NCBI RefSeq assembly: GCF_026241335.1
Contig: NZ_JAPHAV010000021.1
Location: forward strand, 1-32,846
Source: Ochrobactrum chromiisoli
Lineage (GTDB): Bacteria; Pseudomonadota; Alphaproteobacteria; Rhizobiales; Rhizobiaceae
Direction of reading: 5' to 3'
DNA: 32,846 nt
Below the pieces are notes generated by a model. It saw nothing but the letters and a program-made list of their open reading frames with translations. It made no database searches and was not told where the DNA came from. Position 1 is the first letter of the stretch. Each line of letters starts with the position of its first letter. Positions 10,496 to 19,639 of this stretch are shown here, piece by piece. A program made the position numbers and the translations under genes.

Positions 10496-12766
10496 CTATA
10501 GCGGAATATCGTTGTCTTCGGCAAACTGAAGCAGCAACTCACGCAGCGAATGTGCACCATTTGGCTTGTCGAGCTTCTCATTAAGCAAAGCATTGAGCTT
10601 GCCCGCGTCAAGCGCTCCCAGCATTGCCTTAACCGGACCAATACTTGCCGCTGACATCGAAATCGAGCGGAAACCAAGGCCAATCAGCGCCATCGCCGTC
10701 AGCGGACGTCCGGCCATTTCACCGCACAGTGTCACCGGCTTTCCATGCCGTTTGCCTGCATCAACAATGTGACGCAATGTGCGCAGAAACGCAGGCGACA
10801 ACTGATCAAAACGACCCGAAATCAGCGAGTTCCCGCGATCGACAGCCATCAGAAACTGGAACAGGTCGTTGGAACCGACAGACACAAAGTCCACAATCGA
10901 CATCAACTCATCAAGCTGCCACAAAAGCGCAGGCACTTCGATCATCGCACCAAGCTTGAGATTAAGCGGCAGCGTGTGTGCAAAGCGTGACAGATGGCGC
11001 ACTTCACGATCGATAATCTCGCGTGCAGCCTTCACTTCCGACACTTCCGTCACCATCGGCAACATAAGTTTCAGCTCACGGCCACCGGCCGCTTTCAAAA
11101 GTGCGCGCAACTGGGTGCGCAGCAGGCCCGGACGATCCAGCGTCAGGCGGATCGCGCGCCAGCCAAGAGCTGGATTTTCTTCCTGACCGGTTGCGCGGAA
11201 ATAAGGAAGAACCTTGTCACCACCAATATCGAGTGTGCGGAAGGTTACAGGCTTGCTGCCCGCAGCCTCAATCACAGAGCGATAAAGACGTTCCTGCTGT
11301 TCTGCACGCGGGAAGGTCGATGCCACCATGAACTGAAGCTCGGTGCGGAACAACCCAATGCCGGCAGCGCCCGATGCCGAAAGCTGCGGCAGATCAACCA
11401 GAAGACCCGCATTCATCAAAAGCGAAATATCAACGCCATCCTGCGTCAGCGCAGGCTTGTCGCGCAATTCGCGATAATGCGCCTGACGACGCGCACGGAA
11501 GCGGACTTTTTCGGCATAAGCCAATTCCACATCCGCCTGTGGACGCAGATGTACAATGCCCTCATCACCATCAACGATAGCCGCATCATTGTTTTCCGCC
11601 ATGGAAACAGCGCCCTTGGCCTGACCGACCACGGGAATGCCCATCGCCCGCGCAACAATCACCACATGGCTGGTCGCGGCACCATCTTCGAGCACCACGC
11701 CACGCAAACGCTCGCGCGGATAGTCAAGCAGTTCGGCAGCGCCCATGGTGCGCGCAACGATAATGGCATCCTTTGCCAGTGATTCGGCGATAGTCTTGAC
11801 ATCGCGTCCCATCAGCTGACGCAGCAGGCGGTTTGCCAGATCATCAAAATCGGACAGACGTTCGCGCATATAAGGATCGGTCAGATGCACCATGCGCGCA
11901 CGCGTGTCGCTCTGCACCTTCTCAACCGCGGCTTCCGCCGTCAGACCATTGTGAATGGCTTCTTCCAGACGCCGCACCCAGCCGCGATCATGCGCAAACA
12001 TGCGATAGGCTTCGAGCACTTCACGATGCTCGCCTTCCACAGCCACATCGCGGCGCGAAAGCATATCATCAATGGAAATGCGCAATGAGCCAACAGCTTC
12101 TTCCAGCCGGGCCAGTTCAGCCTGGCTGTCTTCATTAAACAGGTTGGTGACAACGATACGCGGCTCATGCAGCACGACATGACCAAGCCCGATACCGTCA
12201 TTGAGCGCATTGCCCGTCACGCTCATCGGACGGCCAAGATCCAGTTCGATACCGGGGCGGGCAAGACGCAGACCATCGCCGGTCGCGATAATCTCGGCCA
12301 GAACCATTGCTGTCGTTTCAAGTGCCTCAACCTCATCCTCACGATAAGCGCGCTTGGTCTGATTCTGGACAACAAGAACGCCCAAAGTGCGGCCAGCACG
12401 AAGCACAGGCACACCAAGGAACGAATTATAGGCTTCTTCGCCGGTTTCAGGCAGATAGGCAAAGGCAGGATGGCTCTGCGCATCGGTCAGGTTTAACGGG
12501 CGCGCGCTGGCGGCAATCGTGCCGACAAGTCCCTGCCCCAGACGCAGCTGTGCAAGGTGAACAGATTGAGGATTAAGACCTTCAGTCGCATAAAGCTCAA
12601 GCACGCCATCGGCGCGCAGAATATAGAAAGAGCAAACTTCCGCGACCATATTTTGCGCGATTTCACGGACGATCCGGTCAAGGCGTTCCTGCGGCTCAAG
12701 TGATTCCGCCATCAATTCGCGCAACCGCTTCAGCAGCACGCGGGGACCAGTTGTCAGATCACGCAT
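10496..12766 (-). CDS. ptsP: Phosphoenolpyruvate-protein phosphotransferase PtsP (enzyme I-Ntr)
   Basis: PtsP starts the nitrogen PTS relay by taking phosphate from PEP and passing it to NPr, then EIIA-Ntr. In Rhizobiales this relay affects metabolism and virulence regulators. The product from ATG 12766 is 756 residues: a GAF sensor domain (about 20-160), the enzyme I N-terminal region with phospho-accepting H367 in GAATSHVVIVARAMG, and the C-terminal PEP-binding TIM barrel. The GAF domain separates it from sugar PTS enzyme I. The frame is open to a TTG at 12811, which would add 15 residues; GAGGAG lies 12 nt before ATG 12766, slightly long but better than anything before the TTG. It lies downstream of lysC. 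Confidence 0.93.
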   Translation of the reverse strand: MRDLTTGPRVLLKRLRELMAESLEPQERLDRIVREIAQNMVAEVCSFYILRADGVLELYATEGLNPQSVHLAQLRLGQGLVGTIAASARPLNLTDAQSHPAFAYLPETGEEAYNSFLGVPVLRAGRTLGVLVVQNQTKRAYREDEVEALETTAMVLAEIIATGDGLRLARPGIELDLGRPMSVTGNALNDGIGLGHVVLHEPRIVVTNLFNEDSQAELARLEEAVGSLRISIDDMLSRRDVAVEGEHREVLEAYRMFAHDRGWVRRLEEAIHNGLTAEAAVEKVQSDTRARMVHLTDPYMRERLSDFDDLANRLLRQLMGRDVKTIAESLAKDAIIVARTMGAAELLDYPRERLRGVVLEDGAATSHVVIVARAMGIPVVGQAKGAVSMAENNDAAIVDGDEGIVHLRPQADVELAYAEKVRFRARRQAHYRELRDKPALTQDGVDISLLMNAGLLVDLPQLSASGAAGIGLFRTELQFMVASTFPRAEQQERLYRSVIEAAGSKPVTFRTLDIGGDKVLPYFRATGQEENPALGWRAIRLTLDRPGLLRTQLRALLKAAGGRELKLMLPMVTEVSEVKAAREIIDREVRHLSRFAHTLPLNLKLGAMIEVPALLWQLDELMSIVDFVSVGSNDLFQFLMAVDRGNSLISGRFDQLSPAFLRTLRHIVDAGKRHGKPVTLCGEMAGRPLTAMALIGLGFRSISMSAASIGPVKAMLGALDAGKLNALLNEKLDKPNGAHSLRELLLQFAEDNDIPL

Positions 12767-12922
12767 GATCGTCGGAGGCTCCTCATTTGGTACAGGCCCC
12801 GCCTCACGCAAAGCCAGTTCCCATTACCCGCCTGCGAAGCGTTACGCCGAATCCTTTGTGAGCATTTTTGACACCTACGTCTAGTCCAATCGTTCGAAAA
12901 TATGAGAAGTCGTACAATAAGC

Positions 12923-12956
12923 CAATGCCGCACGCTATTTCTAGCGAGCGGCATTG
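12923..12956 (-). terminator. Hairpin downstream of lysC, possible terminator
   Basis: CAATGCCG (12923-12930) and CGGCATTG (12949-12956) pair, and inside them CGCTA (12933-12937) pairs with TAGCG (12942-12946) around a TTTC loop. Two 2-nt internal mismatches separate the stems. It lies 30 nt beyond the lysC stop. No T-run follows, so it may be a Rho-assisted end or a processing site. Confidence 0.45.
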
Positions 12957-12986
12957 TTTCAAAACGAACCAGATAAAGCCGGCTAA

Positions 12987-14258
12987 TTACTTATCAAGAC
13001 CATAGACGCCATGCAGCGTGCGGACTGCGAGTTCAGCATAAGGACCATCAATCAGGATCGAGATTTTGATCTCAGACGTGGTGATCGCGCGGATATTGAT
13101 GCCCTTTTCAGCCAGGGCCTTAAAAGCAGTCGCTGCAACACCGGCATGGCTGCGCATACCGATACCGATCACCGAAATCTTGGCAAGACCGGTTTCCGAC
13201 TGGATATGATCCGAGCCGATTTCTGCCTTCACTTTATCAAGAACGCGCAGTGCCTTATCAATATCGCCGGTCGGGATCGTAAACGTCATATCGGTTTTCG
13301 AACCGTCTTCCGACACATTCTGTACGATCATATCGACATTGATGTGCTCTTCGGCGAGAGGCCCAAAAATCGCTGCCGAGATACCGGGCCGGTCGGCCAC
13401 ACGCCGGAGCGAAATCTGAGCTTCATCCTTCGCATAAGCGATACCTGTGACGACCTGCTGTTCCACGATTTCTTCCTCGTCGCAAATGAGCGTTCCGGGC
13501 GGGTTGATCGGATCATCCATGCCCGGTGCATTGGGGTCCGTAAAACTGGAGCGCACGAAGGTGCGCACCTTATGTACCATGGCAAGCTCAACCGAGCGCA
13601 CCTGAAGAACCTTGGCACCCAGCGAAGCCATTTCCAGCATTTCTTCAAATGTAATGCGGGAAAGGCGCTTTGCCTTCGGTTCAATGCGTGGATCGGTCGT
13701 ATAAACACCATCGACATCGGTATAGATGTCGCAACGATCGGCCTTTACACCAGCCGCAATCGCGACAGCAGACGTATCAGAACCGCCACGGCCCAGTGTT
13801 GCGATGCGGTTATCAGGACCAATGCCCTGGAAACCGGCAACAACGGCAACCTGTCCCATTTCCATGCGACGGATAATTTCAGAGCCGTCGATTTCCTGAA
13901 TACGGGCTGCACCATGCGCATTGTCTGTCTGGATCGGAATCTGCCAGCCCTGCCACGAACGCGCGTCAACACCAATGGACTGCAACGCAATGGCCAGAAG
14001 GCCGCTTGTCACCTGCTCGCCGGAAGCAACAATGGCATCATATTCACGTGCATCGTAAAAAGGCGACGTGCCACCGGCAACCTTGGGCATGTTCTGCACC
14101 CAGCTGACCAGTTCGTTCGTTTTGCCTGACATGGCGGAGACGACAACAGCCACCTGGTTGCCGGCATCGACTTCACGTTTGACGTGGCGCGCCACATTGG
14201 AGATGCGTTCCAGATCAGCCACAGAAGTGCCGCCGAATTTCATCACGATGCGCGCCAT
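12987..14258 (-). CDS. lysC: Aspartate kinase
   Basis: Aspartokinase phosphorylates aspartate in the first step towards lysine, threonine, methionine and diaminopimelate, which is also needed for the cell wall. The 423-residue protein has the kinase signature KFGGTSV at 7-13, the amino acid kinase fold to about 250, and two C-terminal ACT domains (about 265-423) that usually bind the feedback inhibitors. The length is normal for a monofunctional alphaproteobacterial enzyme with no homoserine dehydrogenase fusion. ATG at 14258 gives the expected start (MARIVMKFGG). It is divergent from ubiG across 228 nt that should hold both promoters. Confidence 0.97.
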   Translation of the reverse strand: MARIVMKFGGTSVADLERISNVARHVKREVDAGNQVAVVVSAMSGKTNELVSWVQNMPKVAGGTSPFYDAREYDAIVASGEQVTSGLLAIALQSIGVDARSWQGWQIPIQTDNAHGAARIQEIDGSEIIRRMEMGQVAVVAGFQGIGPDNRIATLGRGGSDTSAVAIAAGVKADRCDIYTDVDGVYTTDPRIEPKAKRLSRITFEEMLEMASLGAKVLQVRSVELAMVHKVRTFVRSSFTDPNAPGMDDPINPPGTLICDEEEIVEQQVVTGIAYAKDEAQISLRRVADRPGISAAIFGPLAEEHINVDMIVQNVSEDGSKTDMTFTIPTGDIDKALRVLDKVKAEIGSDHIQSETGLAKISVIGIGMRSHAGVAATAFKALAEKGINIRAITTSEIKISILIDGPYAELAVRTLHGVYGLDK

Positions 14259-14486
14259 TTAAGGTTACGTCCCGTCTTTTGCAAAATTACACTTTAGCCT
14301 GCCGAAACATTATTTTCTTGCGACAGACAAACCGGGGGTCACATAGCTAAAATGTCGCGCTTCCGCAAGGGTGTGATTCCCGTGAAACAATAATGGATGC
14401 TTTGGAATCAGGAATTTGATTTGATCCTTGACTTTAAAGCGCTACCTTGAGAGCAGAACGGCACATTGCCTTCGCAGGAGATTGAC

Positions 14487-15233
14487 ATGACCGAGACTGC
14501 CCGCACCACGATTGATGCTTCTGAAATCGAGCATTTTTCGCGCATTGCCGCCGAGTGGTGGAACCCGCAGGGCAAATTTCGTCCACTGCATAAATTCAAT
14601 CCGACACGCCTTGCCTATATCAAGGAAAAGGTCTGCGAAAAATTCAAGCTTGATGCCAATAGTCCGCGCCCGTTTGAAGGCATGCGCTTTCTTGATATTG
14701 GCTGCGGTGGTGGCCTGTTGTGCGAACCGATGGCGCGCCTTGGTGCAACGGTCATCGGTGCGGATGCATCCGAAACCAATATTGAAGTTGCAAAAATTCA
14801 CGCGGCCCAAAGCGGTGTTGAAGTCGACTATCGCGCAACCACTGCCGAAGCTCTGGCCGAAGCGGGCGAGAAGTTCGATGTCGTGCTCAACATGGAAGTG
14901 GTCGAACACGTCTCTGATGTCGATCTTTTCATGTCTGCGACCAGCGAAATGGTAAAGCCGGGTGGGTTGATGTTTGTCGCCACCATCAACCGCACGTTCA
15001 AAGCCTATGGTCTGGCAATCATCGGTGCGGAATATGTGCTGCGCTGGCTTCCGCGCGGCACGCATCAATATGAAAAGCTGGTGCGTCCAGAAGAACTCGA
15101 AGCAGCTCTTTGCAAAGCGGGCCTCAATCTGATCGACAAGCTGGGCGTAACCTATAACCCACTTGCCGATAGCTGGAACCGTTCACGCGATACCGATGTG
15201 AACTACATGGTTCTTGCGGAACGGCCCGCATGA
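14487..15233 (+). CDS. ubiG: Ubiquinone biosynthesis O-methyltransferase UbiG
   Basis: UbiG carries out both O-methylation steps in ubiquinone synthesis at the inner membrane. The 248-residue protein has the UbiG N-terminal pattern ([16 protein letters not shown] with LHKFNPTRL), the SAM motif FLDIGCGGG (68-76) and the later NMEVVEHV motif. The frame could start at a TTG (14466), but ATG 14487 is preceded by GCAGGAG at ideal distance and was chosen. The stop codon TGA overlaps the first base of a palindromic repeat. Confidence 0.96.
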   Translation: MTETARTTIDASEIEHFSRIAAEWWNPQGKFRPLHKFNPTRLAYIKEKVCEKFKLDANSPRPFEGMRFLDIGCGGGLLCEPMARLGATVIGADASETNIEVAKIHAAQSGVEVDYRATTAEALAEAGEKFDVVLNMEVVEHVSDVDLFMSATSEMVKPGGLMFVATINRTFKAYGLAIIGAEYVLRWLPRGTHQYEKLVRPEELEAALCKAGLNLIDKLGVTYNPLADSWNRSRDTDVNYMVLAERPA

Positions 15234-15281
15234 AACATGTCGCAGAAAAGTGGGAACCGGTTTTCTGATAACGACATGTTT
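15233..15281. repeat. Double-stem palindromic repeat after ubiG
   Basis: The outer arms AAACATGTCG (15233-15242) and CGACATGTTT (15272-15281) are perfect inverted repeats. Directly inside, CAGAAAA (15243-15249) pairs with TTTTCTG (15261-15267), with only GTGGGAACCGG between them. The core CATGTCGC...AAAAGTGGGAACCG recurs at 28844-28866, so this belongs to a dispersed family. The last base of the ubiG stop codon is the first base of the element. Confidence 0.75.
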
Positions 15282-15294
15282 GTACAAAAGAAAC

Positions 15295-15311
15295 AAAGCG
15301 CATCGCGCTTT
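15295..15311. terminator. Small hairpin near the 3' end of the EamA transporter gene
   Basis: AAAGCGC (15295-15301) and GCGCTTT (15305-15311) form a 7-bp stem with a 3-nt loop, just beyond the stop codon of the minus-strand transporter gene at 15314. The T-run is short. It may act with the neighbouring repeat as a transcription stop for both convergent genes. Confidence 0.4.
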
Positions 15312-15313
15312 AA

Positions 15314-16195
15314 TCAACGCTTCTGAGCTTTTGTCGTCAGTGCCACACCAAAGGCGATGACGACAGCACCTATCCATGTGAGCAACGGATAGTTTTCGCC
15401 CAGAAACAGCGTGCCGGAAATCAGCCCAAGCGCTGCGGCCACATAGCCGATCTGGCTGAGATAAACCGGCCCGCCGACCGCCTGTAAGCGAAAAAACAGA
15501 GCAAACATGCCTGCTGCCGCAACCCCTTGCGCCACAGCAGTGAGCGGCGCAAGCGCCAGTGTCTCAATCGGAAAATCGCCGTTAAACAACAACATACCAA
15601 TCAACAGCATCACAGCCGCGGCCAGATGGCTGCCTGAAGCAAGCTCCGTCGGATCAGCATTTTTCGGCCAGTCAAGCGTGCGATAGACATTTCCCATCGC
15701 CAGAAACACCGGAATGAGAAGCGCTAATCCGATCCAGAGCGGATCGGCAGGCTTGCCGACTTCGCCACGCGTCATTGCCACCATAATGGCACCGATAAAG
15801 CCCACGATAATCCCTGCAATGCCGAGCGCATTGGGGCGACGAAGGCCAAAGCCCATCGAGATCAGAAGCGTGATCACCGGCGATAGCGTGTACATTATGC
15901 CGGTAAATCCGGCTCCAAGTCGCGGGATTGCCGACAGGATCAGCAGATTAGGAACCGCATAGGAAATCGCAGCCGTACAAATGTAATAGCGCAACCTGTG
16001 GCCGGAAATGCCGACCCGCTTTTTGCTCAAAAGCAAAGCCACAAGCAGAATAACTCCGGCACTGGCTGAAAACAAAAATGTCCAGATTGTCGGCGGAACC
16101 CCCGCTTCAGCGGCGATTTTTCCAAGAGGCAAAATAAGCCCCAGAAGCGTGCCTGTGGCAAGCAGCAAGAAAGGCGCGGAATCCATCAGTTTCAT
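15314..16195 (-). CDS. EamA/DMT-family transporter
   Basis: The 293-residue protein is almost entirely hydrophobic, with about ten predicted membrane helices in two similar halves of five, the layout of the drug/metabolite transporter superfamily (two EamA domains). Such proteins usually export amino acids, nucleobases or other small metabolites; the substrate cannot be read from the sequence. Typical features are the Gly-rich helix with IMYTLSPVITLLISM near the end of the first half and the matching LSQIGYVAAALGLISG in the second. It is the last gene of a minus-strand run and starts 37 nt after the DUF1178 gene, so it may be co-transcribed. Confidence 0.88.
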   Translation of the reverse strand: MKLMDSAPFLLLATGTLLGLILPLGKIAAEAGVPPTIWTFLFSASAGVILLVALLLSKKRVGISGHRLRYYICTAAISYAVPNLLILSAIPRLGAGFTGIMYTLSPVITLLISMGFGLRRPNALGIAGIIVGFIGAIMVAMTRGEVGKPADPLWIGLALLIPVFLAMGNVYRTLDWPKNADPTELASGSHLAAAVMLLIGMLLFNGDFPIETLALAPLTAVAQGVAAAGMFALFFRLQAVGGPVYLSQIGYVAAALGLISGTLFLGENYPLLTWIGAVVIAFGVALTTKAQKR

Positions 16196-16232
16196 GCGCC
16201 ATATCCTCTCACGCAGTCAAAGTCTTTAAGTA

Positions 16233-16658
16233 TCAGTTTTTATCTTCCGGGAAGACAGGCAATGGCATCACATCGACGCCATCTTCAATGAGAGAATGAA
16301 CGTCTTCTTTGGACGCTTCTCCGTAAATGCCCCGCGCTTCGGTTTCACCAAAGTGGATTTTACGCGCTTCTTCCGCAAATTTATCGCCAACATAATCCGC
16401 ATTTTCGCGAACCTTGCGGCTCAACGCGCGCATTTGTTCAAGCGCCTGCTTCTGCGCCTCACCGAGGGCAATCGCCACCTGCTCTTTTGAGCGGCTGGTG
16501 GAGACGGCAGGCGCCATCAGCGATTTTCGAATTTCAGGCGAATTGCAGACAGGGCAAGAGACGAGTTTGCGCTCCGACTGCCGATCGAAGTCGGCATTGT
16601 CACGAAACCAGCCTTCAAATTCATGGCCGTGATCGCAATGAAGCGAAAAGCGGATCAT
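16233..16658 (-). CDS. DUF1178 family protein, zinc-ribbon-like
   Basis: The 141-residue product matches the DUF1178 pattern: MIRFSLHCDHGHEFEGWF at the start, then CPVC at 35-38. C8, C35 and C38, with nearby His residues (H10, H12), suggest a small metal-binding site similar to regulatory zinc ribbons (FmdB-like). The remainder is helical and charged, including a conserved-looking ALSRKVRENADYVGDKFAEEARKIHFGE segment. The function is unknown. It starts only 3 nt after the stop codon of the Nit-type hydrolase, so the two are made together, a pairing common in this group. Confidence 0.88.
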   Translation of the reverse strand: MIRFSLHCDHGHEFEGWFRDNADFDRQSERKLVSCPVCNSPEIRKSLMAPAVSTSRSKEQVAIALGEAQKQALEQMRALSRKVRENADYVGDKFAEEARKIHFGETEARGIYGEASKEDVHSLIEDGVDVMPLPVFPEDKN

Positions 16659-16661
16659 GGA

Positions 16662-17510
16662 TTATACGTCCTCTTTCTCTTGAACAACCTTCACAGAAAA
16701 CTCACGTGCATTCTTGAGGTTCGGAACCTTGGCGCGTGCGGCGGCACTCTCGCTCACATCAATATCGGCAACAATGACACCCGGCTCATCATGCGCCGCT
16801 TCTGCCAAGACCTTGCCCCAAGGGGAAACGATCAGCGAATGCCCATAGGTCTCGCGACCATCCTCATGCACACCACCTTGCGCAGCCGAAATCAGGAACG
16901 CGCCATTTTCAATCGCACGCGCACGCTGCAAAACATGCCAGTGCGCTTCACCGGTCTGACGCGTGAATGCAGCAGGCCCGGTAATCACATTGGCGCCTGC
17001 CAGCGCCTGCGCACGAAACAGTTGCGGAAAACGGATATCATAGCACACCGCCATGCCAACATGAGCAAAAGGCAGTTCGGCAATCACCGTTTCCTTGCCC
17101 GGCTCATAGGTTGCTGATTCGCGCCAGCTTTCGCCGTTGTCGAGATCAACATCGAACATATGCACCTTGTCATAGGTTGCGATCTTCTCACCCGATGGCG
17201 CAAAGATGCCGCCACGATTGGCAATCTTGCCGTCACCGGCGGCAATCGCCGTCGAACCAATATGCAGATAAATGCCGTACTTCTTTGCAAGTTCTGACGC
17301 GGCCTTAAAGACCAGATCTTCCTTTTCATCGCGCAGACTTGCAAAAAGCGCTGCACGATCACGCATCAGCGCGCCGGTCATTTCCGGGGTCTGCACATAG
17401 TGAGCACCCTTTGCCGCAGCATCGGAAACCAGTTTTTCCATCGCCTCGACATTGCGGGCCACATCCGTGCCCGAACGCATCTGAACCGCAGCAGCGCGAA
17501 AAGTGCTCAT
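16662..17510 (-). CDS. Carbon-nitrogen hydrolase, Nit1/omega-amidase type
   Basis: The 282-residue protein is a nitrilase-superfamily enzyme with the full E-K-C triad: E43 in TPEMTG, K115 in YDKVHMFD and C156 in AVCYDIRFPQLF. The last motif is typical of the Nit branch, which includes deaminated-glutathione amidase and omega-amidase. A role in repair of deaminated glutathione would suit the neighbouring glutaredoxin gene, but this is inferred. The frame extends 6 codons further up, but ATG at 17510 has GGGGGAG at the right distance and gives the usual start. It lies 22 nt after grxC and 3 nt before the DUF1178 gene. Confidence 0.92.
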   Translation of the reverse strand: MSTFRAAAVQMRSGTDVARNVEAMEKLVSDAAAKGAHYVQTPEMTGALMRDRAALFASLRDEKEDLVFKAASELAKKYGIYLHIGSTAIAAGDGKIANRGGIFAPSGEKIATYDKVHMFDVDLDNGESWRESATYEPGKETVIAELPFAHVGMAVCYDIRFPQLFRAQALAGANVITGPAAFTRQTGEAHWHVLQRARAIENGAFLISAAQGGVHEDGRETYGHSLIVSPWGKVLAEAAHDEPGVIVADIDVSESAAARAKVPNLKNAREFSVKVVQEKEDV

Positions 17511-17532
17511 AAGTGTCTCCCCCTTCATAATC

Positions 17533-17799
17533 TTAATTCAGTTCGCCAGTCGCAAGCAGACCATCAAGCTTGCCTGCATTATCGAGAGCAAACAGATCAT
17601 CGCAACCGCCCACATGCACCGAACCGACAAAAATCTGCGGGAAGGTATTGCGGCCCGAACGCTGCTGCATTTCCGCACGCAGTTCAGGTGTAGCGCCTGC
17701 ATTAATTTCGTTAAACGCAACGCCCTTGTTCTTCAAAAGACCGACTGCACGCGTGCAATATGGGCAGCCAGGGCGGGTATAGATGGTGACATCAGTCAT
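17533..17799 (-). CDS. grxC: Glutaredoxin 3
   Basis: This 88-residue dithiol glutaredoxin reduces disulfides and mixed glutathione disulfides in the cytoplasm. The active site CPYC is at 12-15, after IYTRPG, and the GSH-binding region (TFPQIFVGSVHVGGCDDL) is complete. The frame is open to 17835, but ATG at 17799 has GGAG six nt upstream and gives the normal GrxC length. It is followed closely by the Nit-type hydrolase and DUF1178 genes, probably one transcript with comF upstream. Confidence 0.95.
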   Translation of the reverse strand: MTDVTIYTRPGCPYCTRAVGLLKNKGVAFNEINAGATPELRAEMQQRSGRNTFPQIFVGSVHVGGCDDLFALDNAGKLDGLLATGELN

Positions 17800-17863
17800 G
17801 TAAAACTCCATTCGTTGGCCTCTATATAATGGCAAAACAACGATCTGGAAGCCCCTGATGCGT

Positions 17864-18655
17864 TCACGAATCCGGTAGAACCCGGCTGAATGTCAGCACA
17901 TCCACGCTTTTTGCGCCACCGCGCAAGAGCGCACGTGTTGCAGCTTTCGCCGTTGATCCTGTCGTATAAACATCATCGATCAACAAGACCCTCCGTCCGC
18001 GCACATGAATATCGTGCTCCTTTGGCACGCGGAAAGCACCGTCAACATTGCGCTTTCGCTCTTTCAAACCAAGCCCGATCTGCTGATTTGTCTGACGAAT
18101 ACGCCTTATGGCCTGTGGTTCATAAGGCTTGCCACTGAGTTGCGCCAAGCTGCGCGCCAGCTCTGCCGACTGGTTAAACCGCCGCGACCAGAAACGCCAT
18201 TTGTGCAACGGCACCGGCAAAATGACATCGCACTCATCCAGCAATTCCCGTCCGGCACGCTGCATCCAGCGTGCCATCCATGGTGCTAAATCCGTGCGGT
18301 CATGAAACTTAAGCGAGACAGCAATGCGCTGCGCAGCCCCTCTGTGAAGCACCGCAGAGCGCAGACGCCGAAACGGCGGCGGATTGGCGATTGCTTCCGC
18401 GCTCATGAAATTCTCGCCAAAATCATGATTAAACGGAATGCCAAGCACCGGGCAGTAAGGCTTTTCGATAAAGCGCAGCTGTGACCAGCACTCAGGGCAA
18501 AGCGTTCCGGGTTCGGAAACCTCTATACGGCAACCGATACAGCTTGCTGGAAACAGAATATCCGCAGAACGGCGCAAACCAACACGCACCGCGTTAAACG
18601 CCGTCGTTTTCAGCCTCAACACCAAGCTTTGATGCGACCTGTCGTCATCAACCAT
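17864..18655 (-). CDS. comF: ComF family protein (zinc ribbon plus phosphoribosyltransferase fold)
   Basis: ComF-like proteins are needed for uptake of transforming DNA in competent bacteria and are widespread in others. The 263-residue product has an N-terminal four-Cys zinc site (C39, C42, C53, C56; CIGC and CPEC), the conserved central DVILPVPLHKWRFWSRRFNQS region, and a type I phosphoribosyltransferase PRPP loop VLLIDDVYTTGST at 223-235. All expected parts are present. It is divergent from the NDUFAF5-like gene, with only 79 nt between the chosen starts. It stands 64 nt upstream of grxC. The role in this organism is unproven. Confidence 0.93.
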   Translation of the reverse strand: MVDDDRSHQSLVLRLKTTAFNAVRVGLRRSADILFPASCIGCRIEVSEPGTLCPECWSQLRFIEKPYCPVLGIPFNHDFGENFMSAEAIANPPPFRRLRSAVLHRGAAQRIAVSLKFHDRTDLAPWMARWMQRAGRELLDECDVILPVPLHKWRFWSRRFNQSAELARSLAQLSGKPYEPQAIRRIRQTNQQIGLGLKERKRNVDGAFRVPKEHDIHVRGRRVLLIDDVYTTGSTAKAATRALLRGGAKSVDVLTFSRVLPDS

Positions 18656-18734
18656 TGCATTCGCCCCCGTTCGAATGCATCTACGCCCTTATCCATATTA
18701 CCGACGCATATCCGAAAGAGAAGACGGAATCGCA

Positions 18735-19634
18735 ATGGCAGCCCCCTCATCCGCTCAATCGTCAGAAAATGCGATTTTTGATCGCGACCTCCAGCTGGCG
18801 TTCCGCCGCCGCGCTTTCAGGCATGCTGTGAAGGGTGCAGACTTTTTGTTGCGCAGAGTGGCTGACGATCTGGAAGACCGGCTTGCTGCTGTCGAGCGCC
18901 ACTTCTCCGTTGCCATTGATCTTGCCGGTCACAACGGTCTTGCAGCAGGCGCTCTTGCTCATTCAGGCAAAGCAGACATGATTTTACGCATCGAACGCGA
19001 TGCAGCTTTTCTCTCCGGTCCTTTTCCGGCCATTGTCGCCGATGAAGAAGCCCTGCCACTGAAACCCCAAAGTGCCGATCTGATTGTTTCACTGCTGTCG
19101 CTGCATTCAACCAATGATACGCCGGGCGCGATGATACAAATCGCCCGCGCGTTGAAACCGGATGGCCTGTTTCTTGCTGCACTCAGCGGCAATGGAACAT
19201 TGGGCGAATTGCGGGAAAGCCTTTTGCAGGCGGAAATTGAACTGACGGGTGGCGCAAGTCCGCGCATATTCCCTTTTGCAGATGTGCGTGATGTCGGCGG
19301 TCTTTTGCAACGCGCGGGTTTTGCGCTGCCGGTAACAGACGTGGATAATGTGACGGTCCGCTATGACAGCATTTTCAACCTGATGGCCGATCTGCGCGCC
19401 ATGGGCATGCAGAATGTGTTGCGCGATCGCTCGCGCAAACCAGTCTCGAAAAAACTGTTCCTGCGTGCAGCAGAAATTTATGCCGAGCGGTTCAGCGATC
19501 CCGATGGGCGTATTCGTGCCACCTTCTCGACAGTCTGGCTGTCAGGCTGGGCACCACATGAATCGCAGCAAAAGCCATTAAAGCCCGGCTCTGCCAAGGC
19601 TTCACTGGCCGATGCATTAAAGAATGTGGAATGA
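18735..19634 (+). CDS. NDUFAF5-like SAM-dependent methyltransferase-fold protein
   Basis: From ATG 18735 the product has 299 residues. It has a class I methyltransferase fold and a C-terminal half with the NDUFAF5 pattern: RALKPDGLFLAALSG, LRESLLQAE, SPRIFPFADVRDVGGLLQRAGF, NLMADLRAMGMQN, WAPHESQQKPLKPGSA. The mitochondrial relative NDUFAF5 hydroxylates an arginine of a complex I subunit during assembly, so an assembly role for respiratory complex I is likely here. BioC is the other common annotation, but the C-terminal motifs favour NDUFAF5. The frame starts at 18675; the ATG at 18735 was chosen because homologous sequence begins soon after, though no strong ribosome site separates the two. 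It is divergent from comF. Confidence 0.85.
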   Translation: MAAPSSAQSSENAIFDRDLQLAFRRRAFRHAVKGADFLLRRVADDLEDRLAAVERHFSVAIDLAGHNGLAAGALAHSGKADMILRIERDAAFLSGPFPAIVADEEALPLKPQSADLIVSLLSLHSTNDTPGAMIQIARALKPDGLFLAALSGNGTLGELRESLLQAEIELTGGASPRIFPFADVRDVGGLLQRAGFALPVTDVDNVTVRYDSIFNLMADLRAMGMQNVLRDRSRKPVSKKLFLRAAEIYAERFSDPDGRIRATFSTVWLSGWAPHESQQKPLKPGSAKASLADALKNVE

Positions 19635-19639
19635 ATCTT

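Noticed and set aside
12767..12811. 15-residue extension of PtsP from a TTG start
   Set aside because: A TTG without a good ribosome site is less likely than the ATG at 12766, although that ATG's own site is slightly far; not fully excluded.
13011..14129. 372-codon plus-strand frame opposite lysC
   Set aside because: It lies entirely antisense to a clear aspartate kinase, has no recognisable domain or ribosome site, and its His/Arg/Asp-rich composition is what the reverse strand of a GC-rich gene gives.
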